From contig JAJRSP010000016.1 in assembly GCA_024278775.1 (NCBI GenBank), positions 1 to 21,379 on the forward strand: DNA of 21,379 bases, read 5' to 3'. The translations under genes were made by a program, and so were the position numbers. The notes beneath the pieces were generated by a model, which was not told the DNA's origin, did not search any database, and worked only from the letters and a program-made list of their open reading frames with translations. Origin of the DNA: Planctomycetota bacterium (GTDB taxonomy: Bacteria; Planctomycetota; Phycisphaerae; UBA1845). Shown here one piece after another: positions 1 through 8,728 of this stretch. Position 1 is the stretch's first letter, and every line of letters starts with the position of its first letter.

Positions 1-262
1 CCCGAAAGTTCCCTTCAAACGGAATCTCAGAAACAGACGGCTCTCGCGGGCCATGAGAGTGGATCCGAAGGAATAACTCCCCGGATAGCCATTCAGCGTG
101 CATTATCCCCATTTTTACCCCTGTAGCGTTCTTTTGTCGGCCGACGCGTTTTTTCCTTGCTTGGTGTGTGGCAACGCAGTAGGATGGGTCGGCCCGGTTC
201 GTGTTCTCGACCGAGAAAGTGTCACACGTTTCGTTTTGTCGCCTTTGTAGGAGAAGGACGCT

Positions 263-1438
263 GTGAACCGACACCTATCTCATTTTTCGATGTTTTTGTT
301 CCTATCTCTGCTGTGCTCGACAACCGCCTCGGCTGCTCCCTGCCCCTGCGATGGGGATGTCAACAACGACGGTGTCATCAACATCATCGACGCGATATGC
401 ATCACCGACTGTCGAAACGGGCTTTGCGGCTGCTGTCTCTCGTCGTGTGACGTCAACTGTGACGGCGTCGTGGATGCCGGTGACATCGGCGATGTCGTCA
501 ATGTCGATGACAGCGCTTGGCTCTGCCTGTTCAACGGCCAACCGCCCTCCGTCTGCTGCCCCGAGCCAACCGGCGCGTGCTGCCAACTCGACACGAGTAC
601 CTGCACGGAAAATGAGCTCATCGCCAACTGCAGCGGCATCAATCAAACATGGAACCAGGGGCTGACCTGCGCGGCCGCGGCGTGTCCGCCACCGCCCGCG
701 GAGGGTACTGGCGAAATCGCCAAGACCAATCGTTATCTCCGGTTTTTGGCACCGGGCGGTACGGGCCCCGAAGTCATTCGTATCAGGATCATTAGCCTCA
801 ATAGCTTCGCGATACCTTCGTTAAATGTGTTTTATGTTGGTTCTCCGTTCGCGGCTCCCGAAGAGGACAACTCACAACCTGGTCTGACCTTTACGGCCGC
901 CCCGCTTCAGTGCGACACAAACGCGCACGTTTGGTCGGGCGAGGGAATCATTTCGGTTTACGGCGCAGAGTTGGTTCCCAGCTCGACATACGAAGTGCAA
1001 CGCGCATCAAGTAATTGCCCCAATCTTGAGATCGATGAGAGTTGCTGGTCTGTACCGCTTATGATCACCACGGCGCGTTTCGGAGATATTACGGAGCCGT
1101 TTTTCATGAACATCGGCGACATCCAACCCGACTTTAGAGACATCACCGCAGCCGTGCAGAAGTTCTTGGGTGAGCCGACCGCGCCGATAAAGGCCGTGGC
1201 GCAGATCCAGCCGAACTTGGTCTTCCCGGATCGCCCAATCGACTTCAAAGACATCAACGCCATCGTGCAGTCGTTCCTCAATGCCGCCTACACCGACATG
1301 CTATTCGCAAGCGGCCCATGCCCTTGCCCGTCGACCGTGACGTGCGGTGCATCAAGCTGTGTGGTCGATGGTGATTGCGGCGCGGGGCTATGCATCGATG
1401 GTGCGTGCACTGACGAATGCGGGCGATGTAGCCCGTGA
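263..1438 (+). CDS. Secreted dockerin-like protein with planctomycete-type C-terminal module
   Basis: 391 residues from a GTG start preceded by a good ribosome site (AGGAGAAGG, 249-257). Residues 1-25 form a signal peptide with likely cleavage after ...TASAA, so the protein is exported. Residues 28-80 hold two EF-hand/dockerin type I-like calcium loops (DVNNDGVINIID and DVNCDGVVDAGD). Residues 99-141 carry a cysteine repeat starting PTGACC, a pattern I associate with Planctomycetota surface proteins. Residues 147-391 form a module closely similar to the C-terminus of the metallopeptidase at 8729-12217: a beta-rich part starting KTNRYLRF, two helices (PDFRDITAAVQKFLG; FKDINAIVQSFLN), then a tail with about ten cysteines. 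No catalytic motif is visible. The role is unknown; binding or surface display is an inference. It appears monocistronic. Confidence 0.85.
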   Translation: MNRHLSHFSMFLFLSLLCSTTASAAPCPCDGDVNNDGVINIIDAICITDCRNGLCGCCLSSCDVNCDGVVDAGDIGDVVNVDDSAWLCLFNGQPPSVCCPEPTGACCQLDTSTCTENELIANCSGINQTWNQGLTCAAAACPPPPAEGTGEIAKTNRYLRFLAPGGTGPEVIRIRIISLNSFAIPSLNVFYVGSPFAAPEEDNSQPGLTFTAAPLQCDTNAHVWSGEGIISVYGAELVPSSTYEVQRASSNCPNLEIDESCWSVPLMITTARFGDITEPFFMNIGDIQPDFRDITAAVQKFLGEPTAPIKAVAQIQPNLVFPDRPIDFKDINAIVQSFLNAAYTDMLFASGPCPCPSTVTCGASSCVVDGDCGAGLCIDGACTDECGRCSP

Positions 1439-1849
1439 CGCAGCCTCCTGCCGGGTGAGACTTAGTCGCTCTTTCGCCTCGAAGTGGTAGGTCGCCTTTC
1501 CTTCGCCTACTGCGTACCTCGCGCTGCCGCTCGTGTGTATGCATCTGTTCACCGAGGCCGGCCATCCGCCCAAGGTCAACCTTACCGTGGATCCGCACGT
1601 CGAGATCCGCATCGGGTGACTCGGCGTCGACGTGAGAATCTCACACACGGTTGCGTCGTATGTTCGGTACATTGGCCTTGTGTTCCCTCTTTGTGCTCGA
1701 CCCTCCCCATGTATAGATCCGATCGGTACCGGTTCCATCAATGCGATTGTCTACGGTCGGCTGTTGACAGGGAGGCTCGATATTTGAAGCATCTTGCCGG
1801 CCGCACTTGACGAATCGCCCGCGCGATGCTCCAATCCGCTCGTCTCGTA
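1439..1849. other. Non-coding stretch upstream of the tRNA
   Basis: I see no convincing gene in these ~410 bases. Short open frames exist on both strands, but none has a ribosome site or a recognisable protein. A perfect TTGACA hexamer at 1764-1769 could be a -35 box for the tRNA at 1850. No good -10 hexamer sits 16-18 bases downstream, so I do not call a promoter. Confidence 0.5.
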
Positions 1850-1922
<73 letters not shown>

Positions 1923-2009
1923 TTCTTGTTTCTTGCCGTATTGTCTCGCACCAAGTCGCATTTACCCTTATTTTGAAGGCTTTTTCGACGTGCCATTTCG
2001 TGGCACTCG

Positions 2010-2396
2010 TTATTTTTCGTTCGCGTCGTGTCGCGCTCGTTGGCACTGTTTCGCGCTCCTACTGGTGGGGTTACTGGTGGGGGTGTCAAAGGGTTGGCAC
2101 TCATCGTCCCGGTAGCTCTCTGGGCTTCGCGGTCCTTGCCGCCCATCATACCGGGCAGATGGCAGATCCGCGATCGTATCCGCCGCTTGACCGGGGACCA
2201 GGTGGCCGTAGGTGCCCATCGTCAGCGTGATACTCGAATGCCGCATCACGGTTTGTACCGCCTTGAGGTGTGCGCCGGTCATCGCCAGCCACGCAGCATA
2301 TCCACCACATCCCATTCGGCGTGCATCGCGAACACCAAGACCATCGACCGGGTGGCCCATCCTATGAAGGAGGGGTGTCGATAATCCCAAACACAA
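2010..2396 (-). pseudogene. Tyrosine recombinase (integrase) C-terminal remnant
   Basis: The frame encodes a clear C-terminal piece of a phage-type tyrosine recombinase. Best matching residues are about 33-79 (2160-2300): AAWLAMTGAHLKAVQTVMRH, then SSITLTMGTYGHLVPGQ. The R-H-S box (His 53) and the catalytic tyrosine in TYGH (Tyr 63) are present. The upstream HxLR box with the catalytic arginine is unrecognisable, and the N-terminal ~250 residues of a normal integrase (usually 300-400 in all) are missing, so it cannot be active. The residues after ~80 have no recognisable similarity and may be neutral sequence. It points toward the 3' end of the tRNA-Lys gene about 90 bases away, as integrases of tRNA-targeting elements often do. 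No other element genes are recognisable nearby. Confidence 0.75.
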
Positions 2397-2892
2397 TCCG
2401 AACCCCTGCCTGCTTCCCCGTGATCATATCGAGTGTGGCGATACAATTAGGCAAAGCAGCTCGTAGCGGGTCAATGCTAAAAACCCTGGCCACACCCGTA
2501 ACGTATCGTGGGCGGCTTTTGACTCGCACTGTCTGTTTGTGTGTGAGGCCGTGACCGGCTCACTGCTTGTCCGCTGACGCGGCAATCAGTTATCGGGCCA
2601 TCCACCTCGTATCTTGATCCCACCCCATTCCCATGGCCTGCGTTGGCGGTTCCATACTTCTCCGTCGTCGAACTCGATCGTCTCCCCCCTGTGTCCGATA
2701 GAGAGGAGAGGGGCACGGCGTGAGCCGGTATTCAGAGGTCGTCGCGGATCGTGCGATCTCTCCGGCTCTGCGGCGTTGATGGCGTGTGGATATGCCGATC
2801 ATCACGAAGACAGCCCAAGCCATGACGGGCGGTGGTGTCGCCGCACTCCTACGTGTTCTGGTTACAAAATCGAGTGGTCGCTGAGGTGGAAT
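2397..2892. other. Non-coding or decayed stretch between integrase remnant and Hpt gene
   Basis: About 500 bases with no recognisable gene on either strand. Given the integrase relic beside it, this may be decayed mobile-element DNA, but I cannot identify any further protein fragment. An open frame does extend upstream of the Hpt gene to 2614, but its translation looks non-biological and the real start is at 2893. Confidence 0.45.
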
Positions 2893-3327
2893 ATGGACCT
2901 GTCAAATGAGCGGATTCAAAACGAGAGCGTGTCGAGCGGGAACGGCGCGGCACCTCAGGCTGACCCCACCTCGGTTTCCTCCAAAAGCGGCGAAACCTCT
3001 CCACTGTTGATGGAGCAGGCGCTATCCCAATTGGGCGACGACCGAGAGCTACTCTTCGAAGTCGTGGAGATGTTCTTGGAGTCCCTCCCCGGATTGCTGG
3101 ACAACCTCAAGACGGCGAGTGAAAAAGCGGATGCTTCGGCCATCGCATCTCTCGCTCACAGTATCAAGGGCGCGGCGTCCAACATCTGCGCCGAGCCGAT
3201 CCGTGCAACCGCAGCCACCCTAGAAAAGAACGGGCGAAGCGGTCAGATCGAAGATGCTCAAGCGGCGGTGACGGAAATGTGTCAGGAGTTTGATAAATTC
3301 AAAGAGTTTGTCGAAACGTTGAGTTGA
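2893..3327 (+). CDS. Hpt domain protein (histidine phosphotransfer)
   Basis: 144 residues from an ATG with a ribosome site GAGGTGG four bases upstream. A longer open frame starts at 2614 but its first 93 codons look non-coding. Residues 1-38 are a polar, probably disordered leader. Residues ~39-142 are a helical Hpt domain with the phosphorylation motif AHSIKGAASNI (His 89). Hpt proteins pass phosphate between receiver domains in phosphorelays and act in the cytoplasm. No kinase or response regulator is encoded here, so its partners must be elsewhere. It lies 63 bases upstream of a methyltransferase on the same strand; a small perfect hairpin (3347-3361, 6-bp arms) lies between them. Family call is firm, pathway unknown. 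Confidence 0.87.
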   Translation: MDLSNERIQNESVSSGNGAAPQADPTSVSSKSGETSPLLMEQALSQLGDDRELLFEVVEMFLESLPGLLDNLKTASEKADASAIASLAHSIKGAASNICAEPIRATAATLEKNGRSGQIEDAQAAVTEMCQEFDKFKEFVETLS

Positions 3328-3390
3328 GCCGGCAGCGATAGACTCAATGATCCTAGATCATCGCATCGTCAATGGCAGGGCGAGTTCTCT

Positions 3391-4077
3391 ATGACGGTCG
3401 CATCATTTTTTAAGCAATTGGTGGGATCGGGAACCTCGTCGAGGTTCGCACCGGATGCGTACTGGGAACGGCGTCATCGTACGTTTCGTACGAGCCACGA
3501 GGCCGTGGGACACATCGGCCTGTCCGCACAGGCCAACGCGACGCAATACGCAACCAAGCGCAAACTCATTCTAGACGCCATCGGCCGATACCTCTCGGTG
3601 AATTATCACACCACCTTGCTCGATGCGGGTTGCGGTATCGGGTTGCTGACGCGCCATTTTGTTGAGGCGGGGTTTCGTGTGGTGGGTGCGGATTTTTGTG
3701 CTGGAGCGATCGAGCGAGCCAAGGCGGAAAACGGGGAGGCCGAGTTTGTCGTGTCCGCGTTGTCATCGCTTGATTTGGGACGCCGTTTTGATGTGGTCGT
3801 GGTCGCAGACGTGTTGCTTCATGTGGTCGACAACGCAGAGTGGCGGCTTACGCTCTCGGCATTAACCCGACATCTGACACCGGGCGGCGTGTTCGTCATT
3901 TTGGATTGGTTTGAAGAGGATGCGGACGATCTCGGCGAGCATGTCCGACCACGAGCGGTCCATCGCTACCGAGACGTGCTTGACGAATTCGGGTGCGAAG
4001 TGATCGAGCACACACGATTCAATCTCGAACACGAAAACGCCACCAAAGACCTCATGATCGCGCGACGTGGTCATTGA
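3391..4077 (+). CDS. Class I SAM-dependent methyltransferase
   Basis: 228 residues. The Rossmann-fold methyltransferase signature is clear: motif I LLDAGCGIG (76-84) binds S-adenosylmethionine, the acidic residue ending strand 2 is Asp 101 (VVGAD), a VADVLLHV segment sits at 138-145, and LTPGGVFVILDW (162-173) is the usual post-motif region. No membrane segment or signal peptide is seen, so it should be cytoplasmic. The substrate cannot be read from the sequence; ubiquinone/menaquinone-, polyketide- and small-molecule-type families share this layout. The ribosome site is weak. It may be cotranscribed with the Hpt gene 63 bases upstream and converges with the gene ending at 4179. Confidence 0.85.
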   Translation: MTVASFFKQLVGSGTSSRFAPDAYWERRHRTFRTSHEAVGHIGLSAQANATQYATKRKLILDAIGRYLSVNYHTTLLDAGCGIGLLTRHFVEAGFRVVGADFCAGAIERAKAENGEAEFVVSALSSLDLGRRFDVVVVADVLLHVVDNAEWRLTLSALTRHLTPGGVFVILDWFEEDADDLGEHVRPRAVHRYRDVLDEFGCEVIEHTRFNLEHENATKDLMIARRGH

Positions 4078-4178
4078 CACAATCAGCACAACACCCTCGT
4101 GCCTCCATGTTGCCCTGCAGGCTACCGTAAGCGATGCGGGCAGGAAGCCTCCGCTACAAGCCCCCTGTGCGGCCGGGT

Positions 4179-5378
4179 CTACCCGCAGCAAGTGGCTGAC
4201 GTGCGGCGGAGGAGTATGGTGCCGCCACTCAGCAGCAACAGGGCCAGAGAAGCCAGTCCCCATTCCGATACCGTAGGGACCACACTATTGCACGCCGCCG
4301 GTAGGGGGAGTGGCCCCGCCCCTGACCAGATCCGGTTCAGGGCGATCCAATCGGTACAGTCGATATCATCATCGCGATCAAAGTCAAACGTGACGCAGCC
4401 GGCCAACGCCGGTGAGATGCCGGGTCCGGTGAAACATGACACGAACACGGCATAATCGGTTTCGTCGCTGTCGCCGTCACCGTCGGTATCACCGGGTGCC
4501 AGAGGGACTCGGTTGGCCGCATAAAGCAGCGCGTTGACAAGCAGCAGATCGCCATTCGTCGCGCTGTCCCAGAACTCCGCCATGACGGTGTCAGAGGGCG
4601 GATAAAATCCAAGGTCGACGCGAGCCCCCACGGTGTCATCGCGGACGGCCACCAGCGTACTCCCATCGCTCCAGGTCGCGATGAGCTGGCTGGATGAATA
4701 AAGCGAAGTCGTTGTGGGTCGAAAACTGCCGGTGCCGCCGGAGAAGGTAGCCACGCCGGCCATGATCGGATGCGCCGGTTGCAGCACGGTACCGAGGGCA
4801 GCCGCCCCGGAGGTCGTGCCGCCATGCGGGATCACGATTTCGTACTCGTGGCTTTCCCAGAGTCCGCCCGGTGCGTCAAACGCATCGGGGCTGGAGTTGG
4901 CGAAGGTGGCGATGACGACACCGCCGCCGTTGTTGACGTAGTGGGCGAGGTTATCGCCGAGTAAGTCGGAGTTGGCAAAGGCCAGATTGCTCCAGACCAA
5001 CACGGCGTCAAACGCGCTCAGATCGGCGACCGTAGGTGTGGTCGCGTTGGCGTTGATGACGGTGACGGAAGCGAAAGCACCGCTCGCAATGAGACGCGAC
5101 TGCGGGTCAGTGAACCAGGGGGCCAACACATCCGTGGCGGCAGCCGCGACGATGGCCACATTGGTAGTGCCGGCGGCCACGTTCGTGGCGCGTGCCACGT
5201 GTGTGGTTTGCAGCGCGGCCTCGCTGATGACAAAGGTGGTACCGTCTTTTCCGGTCACCTGGCGATCGACGGATTCCGCGCGTGCAGACGCGTGCGTCAG
5301 TAGTATGATGGTGCCGACCGCTACAGCCCGTACCAAGACAACCCGTGGACACATCCACGCTTGTTTCAAGTCGCTCAT
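4179..5378 (-). CDS. Secreted IPTL-CTERM protein with ThuA/amidotransferase-like and dockerin-like domains
   Basis: 399 residues from the ATG at 5378, which follows GGGGAGAG; an ATG at 5390 is also in frame but has no spaced ribosome site. Residues 1-34 are a signal peptide ending ASARA. Residues ~70-286 resemble the ThuA/class I glutamine-amidotransferase-like fold used in many planctomycete secreted proteins (FDAVLVWSN, NNGGGVVIATF, HPIMAGV); no catalytic cysteine triad is evident. Residues ~295-352 hold two calcium-loop stretches (DTDGDGDSDETD and DFDRDDDIDCTDW). Residues ~367-392 are a sorting signal: VPTVSEWG, a hydrophobic helix, then RR. This matches the IPTLxxWG-CTERM type, normally handled by exosortase H. 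It is the last gene of a probable unit with DUF1501 (56-base gap) and DUF1800. Confidence 0.8.
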   Translation of the reverse strand: MSDLKQAWMCPRVVLVRAVAVGTIILLTHASARAESVDRQVTGKDGTTFVISEAALQTTHVARATNVAAGTTNVAIVAAAATDVLAPWFTDPQSRLIASGAFASVTVINANATTPTVADLSAFDAVLVWSNLAFANSDLLGDNLAHYVNNGGGVVIATFANSSPDAFDAPGGLWESHEYEIVIPHGGTTSGAAALGTVLQPAHPIMAGVATFSGGTGSFRPTTTSLYSSSQLIATWSDGSTLVAVRDDTVGARVDLGFYPPSDTVMAEFWDSATNGDLLLVNALLYAANRVPLAPGDTDGDGDSDETDYAVFVSCFTGPGISPALAGCVTFDFDRDDDIDCTDWIALNRIWSGAGPLPLPAACNSVVPTVSEWGLASLALLLLSGGTILLRRTSATCCG

Positions 5379-5434
5379 GTCTCTCCCCATCCTCTTACCG
5401 TCTGCTCGGAACGCATACCGCCTATTTCTTTTCC

Positions 5435-6736
5435 TTATGCCACCGTGATCCCCTGGAATGTCGGCGTGTAGTTCGGGAATACGGTAGCCAGGTCTGTATT
5501 GTCCATTCGGTTTTGTAGGATCTCAGATAGAATGTCACGGTAGTCGATCGTGACCTCCAAACTATCTCCGTCATGTAGCAAATCCGGGTGCAGCAGCTCT
5601 CCCGAAGTCCAATCCGCCAACACCTGTCCACCGGCGATACCGCCCCCAATGGCAAACATACAATTTCCATGGCCATGATCGGTGCCGAGACTGCCGTTTT
5701 CGTCTGCACGCCGACCGAATTCCGACATCACCACCACCGTGAGGCTGTTGATACGCGATTGCATGTCGAGCCAAAATGCGACGAGAGCGCTGCTGAGCTT
5801 AGCCATCTGGTTAGCCATGCCACCGGTGAAAACACCCTGCTGGCTGTGCGTATCCCACCCGCCGAGTTCTACGACGGCCGTTTCCAGTCCCACGTCCGCC
5901 TTGACAATGGCGGCCACGGACCTGAGCGAGTAGGCCAGATATTCATCGTCGTAGACCGCACCGCCGGAGGGGATGTACCCGGCGATGTCGATGGACTCAA
6001 GCAGAGCCAACGTGTCCACCGTGCTTTGGGCGGTCGTGCCGACCGGGTCGACCGACGTGAGATACGCTTGTTCGAGAGCATTGCGCCGATCAATGGCGGT
6101 CAGGGGGTTCCCGGGAAAAGCAAAGTTGGCCGGATCGGGAATCGGTAGTGTGGCCGGTGCCTCCGCGAGCGTGCGTGGTAGTAAATCAGACAGGGCAATG
6201 CCACGAAACAATCCGCTGCCGGTGGGTGCTGTGCCTTGCAGGTGGCGAGCCAGCCAACCGGAAAAGAGCGTGTTGGGTGCCAGTGGCGTGCCATACTCCA
6301 TTTGCTTGTAGGCATCGAAATGTGATCGGGTCGGGTCGGGGGAACCGGTCGCATGTACGACCGCCAGTTGATTGGCCGCGTAGATCTGGTGCAGCGGGGC
6401 CAAAGCCGGGGCCAAACCGAAAAAACCGTCCAGGTCTACCGCGCCGTTGGTGTTGCCCGGCGGCGGCACGACAATATTGGGACGCAGGCCGGGTGCGTAG
6501 AGATTCGGGTCACCGTGGGGAACAACAGCCGTCAGGCCGTCCATCGCGCCTCGGAGAAAAACCACGACGAGTACGTCCCGGTTGGAGACGAACTCTTGAG
6601 AGAGCGCGATCTTCGGTAACCACGCGGGCGCGGTCGCTACGGCCGCAATCGCCGCGCGAGACTGATCCAGGAAACGCCGGCGGGTCCAGGTTTGGAACTC
6701 CTCGCAGCCGCAGCTCGCGTTGTCATTAGTGGGCAT
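5435..6736 (-). CDS. DUF1501 family protein, Tat-exported
   Basis: 433 residues. The start at 6736 follows AGAGGAAG with ideal spacing; the in-frame ATG at 6814 adds 26 residues without such a site. The N-terminus carries a twin-arginine signal (TRRRFLDQ, ~18-25) and a hydrophobic stretch, so a folded protein is probably exported. The body matches DUF1501, an alkaline-phosphatase-fold family: LVVVFLRGAMDGLTAVVPHG near the N-terminus, DPTRSHFDAYKQMEYGTP in the middle, and MSEFGRRADENGSLGTDHGHG near the C-terminus. The last segment has metal-ligand-like Asp and His. The biochemical activity of DUF1501 proteins is not established. It follows DUF1800 after 108 bases, the usual pairing in Planctomycetota. 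Confidence 0.9.
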   Translation of the reverse strand: MPTNDNASCGCEEFQTWTRRRFLDQSRAAIAAVATAPAWLPKIALSQEFVSNRDVLVVVFLRGAMDGLTAVVPHGDPNLYAPGLRPNIVVPPPGNTNGAVDLDGFFGLAPALAPLHQIYAANQLAVVHATGSPDPTRSHFDAYKQMEYGTPLAPNTLFSGWLARHLQGTAPTGSGLFRGIALSDLLPRTLAEAPATLPIPDPANFAFPGNPLTAIDRRNALEQAYLTSVDPVGTTAQSTVDTLALLESIDIAGYIPSGGAVYDDEYLAYSLRSVAAIVKADVGLETAVVELGGWDTHSQQGVFTGGMANQMAKLSSALVAFWLDMQSRINSLTVVVMSEFGRRADENGSLGTDHGHGNCMFAIGGGIAGGQVLADWTSGELLHPDLLHDGDSLEVTIDYRDILSEILQNRMDNTDLATVFPNYTPTFQGITVA

Positions 6737-6844
6737 GATTCTTCCTCTGCTGGTCCGTCTTGTGGTCCATCCGGGGCGTCTGTCCTTTCCTGCGGTAGTG
6801 GTTTTTGTCGCCAACCAGCGCGTCCGCCACCCCCGCCGAAACGT

Positions 6845-8428
6845 CTAATACCATTGGAATCCAGGCATGGACGCCGCCAGTCCGAAGGTATCGGTGACCG
6901 CTTGCGCACCAAGTCCGGACACCTGATCGTAAAAAGCCTGCACAATCGCAATATCTTCCGGCGGTGATTGCCCACCTGTAAGGATGCGGTCGATGGCGAG
7001 CGCTTGCTGCCCCGGCGCGTCACCACCTTCGCTCGCCAGAAGTGCGTTCAGATCAACAACCGTACCGGAAAACTCATTGCCGGCGACAGCGGTCACCAAC
7101 TGCCAACGTGGTAGAAGTGATGTGCCCCAGGCTTCAAGCCGGTCCGGGTAGCCGTCCGGTTGAGGCCACTGAAACGGTGCCTGTCCCATCACGAAGAGTG
7201 CTTCACGAATAAACCGCGGTATCGTGACGTTGGCCTGCATGGCGCGCAGCGCAGAAGCCGCAAAATGGAACGGGCGTTTGAATTTTGGGGTCGCGAGGTA
7301 ACTCAACACGGTGGGTTGCAGGATCACGCGGAGCATCGCTTTGATGTCTCCACCGGTGTTCATGTAGGTTTGGGCGGTGGTCTGGATCACATCTTCCGGT
7401 GCGTCATACCCGAGAAAATACCTACACAGCTTCCGCGAGATAAAGCCGGCGGTGTTGGGATGATTCGAGAGTAGACCGAGCACGGTTTCGACATCCGTGA
7501 TGCCGCCGCCGGCGGGAATGACATTGCCCAGGACGGTTTTCTGCTGACCATCGTGCTCGGAGGGAAGGAATCGAAACGTGCCCAGAGGAAAGCCCGGTAG
7601 ATCCGTGCGACGCACGTAACTCCAGCCGGTGAAACAACGCGCGACTTCTTCCACGTCAAACTGGGTATAACCGTTGTCGACGCCGAGTGTATGCAGTTCC
7701 ATCAGTTCGCGAGCGTAATTTTCTTGGGCATGTCCCCGGACATTGCTAAAGTTATCCAGGTATTCCGACATGGCCGCACTGCGCGCCGAGGCGTTGAGGA
7801 GTTGCGGAAACGACGTGAGCGCATACTGCCGGATGACGTCACGATCATCCGCTCCCTTCAGTGCCCAGATAAAACTATCTTTGATGTCGATATTGAAATG
7901 GTCCGTCCAGAACTCCACCATCCTCTCGTAAAGCTGCCTTTTCGAATAGACGGCCCGGAGCAGCGTGGCGTCGATCAATTGTGCTTCCGGCACAGCCACC
8001 GAGGTCGAATAGGTTTCGGCGATTTGTTGCGACGTCATGGTCAGCGTATCGAAAATGGACAACGTCGCGTCCATCGCGGAGTCATCGATCGCTTGATAAT
8101 CGAGCTGGTATTCCAGAAAAGCCTGGTGCCCCATCGACTCAGCCAACGCGTACAGATCGCGCGTGTATCCGAACGACGTTCGATTCACGAGCGAGACGAG
8201 TGCAGGGTCTGCGGGCACGGTATGGGTGACCTCGTGCCGCCTGAGTTTTCCCACATAGCGCTGCTGCCGTCGCCGACCTCCCGCGATCGCTTTGTCATTC
8301 GCGATCATCGCGCCAGCCCATGCCGTGGCCACAGCACCACACGACAGAAACTGCCGACGCGTGCAAGGTGGATCATTCACCTTTGTGGAGGTGGTTGTGT
8401 CTTGAGGTACACGGTACGGAGTCGGCAT
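6845..8428 (-). CDS. DUF1800 family protein
   Basis: 527 residues from an ATG preceded by AAGGGGA. A twin-arginine-like motif TRRQFL (23-28) and a hydrophobic alanine-rich stretch suggest Tat export. The rest is a mostly helical DUF1800 domain (about 75-515). Its typical blocks are YERMVEFWTDHFNI, ENYARELMELHTLGVDNGYT, VEEVARCFTGWS and a C-terminal PQPDGYPDRLEAWGTSLLPR. The molecular function of DUF1800 is unknown. It is first of a same-strand series with DUF1501 and the IPTL-CTERM protein, which suggests the three work together at the cell envelope. A 300-base gap separates it from the peptidase gene upstream, so it probably has its own promoter. Confidence 0.9.
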   Translation of the reverse strand: MPTPYRVPQDTTTSTKVNDPPCTRRQFLSCGAVATAWAGAMIANDKAIAGGRRRQQRYVGKLRRHEVTHTVPADPALVSLVNRTSFGYTRDLYALAESMGHQAFLEYQLDYQAIDDSAMDATLSIFDTLTMTSQQIAETYSTSVAVPEAQLIDATLLRAVYSKRQLYERMVEFWTDHFNIDIKDSFIWALKGADDRDVIRQYALTSFPQLLNASARSAAMSEYLDNFSNVRGHAQENYARELMELHTLGVDNGYTQFDVEEVARCFTGWSYVRRTDLPGFPLGTFRFLPSEHDGQQKTVLGNVIPAGGGITDVETVLGLLSNHPNTAGFISRKLCRYFLGYDAPEDVIQTTAQTYMNTGGDIKAMLRVILQPTVLSYLATPKFKRPFHFAASALRAMQANVTIPRFIREALFVMGQAPFQWPQPDGYPDRLEAWGTSLLPRWQLVTAVAGNEFSGTVVDLNALLASEGGDAPGQQALAIDRILTGGQSPPEDIAIVQAFYDQVSGLGAQAVTDTFGLAASMPGFQWY

Positions 8429-8728
8429 CGTAACTGTCCCCTTCGTATTGTGCTGGGCCCTACCGCCGTCAGCGGCCCTGCCATTGTAACCGTAGAGAAG
8501 GGAATGACCAGAATAATAAGTTGAATCTTAGCCTGTTTTTTGTTGCGTGAGCTGGGGGTATGGTAATTCTTGTTGCCGACGAATGCCCATACAGGTCGTA
8601 GCTGCAGGCATCGGCCGGGTACGAGAAGGCAGATAGACCATGAGCCCGATGTGTCACGCCGAGGCGATTGATTCCATTCGACACGCGGTAATAGCGCGTA
8701 CTGCCGGTTCTCGGTGGGCGTTTTGGCG
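8429..8728. other. Intergenic region upstream of the DUF1800 gene
   Basis: 300 bases without a gene. On the - strand a TACAAT hexamer (8483-8488) could be a -10 box for the DUF1800 gene, about 55 bases before its start, but no good -35 is seen at the right distance. No clear terminator for the peptidase gene was found. Confidence 0.35.

Noticed and set aside
1..126. Frame 1 is open from the first base to a stop at 124-126, possibly the 3' end of an upstream gene.
   Set aside because: Only 41 codons with no recognisable sequence; open frames of this length are expected by chance.
126..156. GTCGGCCGAC followed by a T run, resembling a terminator.
   Set aside because: The palindrome has no room for a loop; only three base pairs could form.
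1539..1619. A 26-codon frame starting MHLFTEAGHPPKVN with gene-like codons.
   Set aside because: No ribosome site, no known similarity, and too short to separate from chance.
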